5,837 bases of DNA. Origin: Candidatus Nomurabacteria bacterium. GTDB lineage: Bacteria; Patescibacteriota; Minisyncoccia; Phycocordibacterales; SBAW01. How positions within the stretch are numbered: the first letter of the stretch is position 1; every line of letters starts with the position of its first letter. The stretch spans positions 1 to 5,837 of the forward strand of contig CALQZN010000034.1 of assembly GCA_943349675.1 (NCBI GenBank), given 5' to 3'. The notes beneath the pieces were generated by a model. That model had not been told where the DNA came from and ran no database searches. It was given only the letters and a program-made list of their open reading frames with translations. Positions 5,799 to 5,837 of this stretch are shown one piece after another. A program made the position numbers and the translations under genes.

Positions 5799-5837
5799 CT
5801 ACTTCCTCAACTTTTCGTACTCGGGTTTCGATTTGGG
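5799..5837 (-). CDS. Possible C-terminal end of a convergent gene (edge fragment)
   Basis: Reading leftward from the right edge, 12 codons (PKSKPEYEKLRK) end in TAG at 5799-5801. The lysine-rich ending and its position just beyond the truB terminator fit a convergent neighbour. Another minus frame also ends nearby (QIETRVRKVEEVVFPA, stop at 5785-5787), and a plus frame is open as well, so the choice is weak. No function can be assigned. Confidence 0.22.
   Translation of the reverse strand, partial: PKSKPEYEKLRK

Noticed and set aside
5665..5837. A tRNA or other structured RNA gene after truB
   Set aside because: No cloverleaf or T-loop (GGTTCRA) pattern is found on either strand; the only solid structure is the terminator hairpin.

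Overview
The window looks like ordinary chromosome of a Patescibacteria / Candidate Phyla Radiation bacterium, probably of the Parcubacteria type. This placement is inference from family resemblance and gene style, not from a marker search. The clues are a housekeeping sigma factor with a lysine/alanine-rich N-terminal tail, a divergent TruB-like pseudouridine synthase, a HisRS of an unusual motif subtype, a membrane-anchored DsbA-like protein, very short intergenic gaps, and starts that lack Shine-Dalgarno sites and look leaderless. All six stop codons seen are TAA or TAG, and the genes read cleanly in the standard code.

Layout, left to right. (1) The 3' part of a primary sigma-70 gene (+ strand, cut by the left edge) ends in an intrinsic terminator that runs directly into the promoter of the next gene. 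(2) A RecB-like PD-(D/E)XK nuclease gene (+) follows; its -10 box is so close to the coding region that the second ATG (1332) is the better start. (3) It converges, with only 3 bp between stop codons, on a DsbA-like thiol oxidoreductase gene (-). That gene has its own extended -10 promoter and a palindrome at the predicted transcription start. (4) A tight two-gene unit (-), hisS followed after 5 bp by a DEDDy 3'-5' exonuclease / RNase H-fold gene. (5) A truB-like gene (+), divergent from hisS across a 19-bp spacer that is almost a palindrome and holds overlapping -10 elements for both directions. (6) About 170 bp with no confident gene, containing a strong intrinsic terminator for truB and possibly the last codons of a convergent gene at the right edge.

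The genes cover information processing (transcription initiation, tRNA charging, tRNA modification, nucleic-acid trimming) and extracytoplasmic protein folding. I see no mobile element, CRISPR array, RNA gene or defence cassette. The observations most worth checking are the symmetric leaderless divergent promoter, the variant HisRS motifs, the divergent TruB with an internal insertion, the basic sigma-factor tail, and the hisS-exonuclease pairing.
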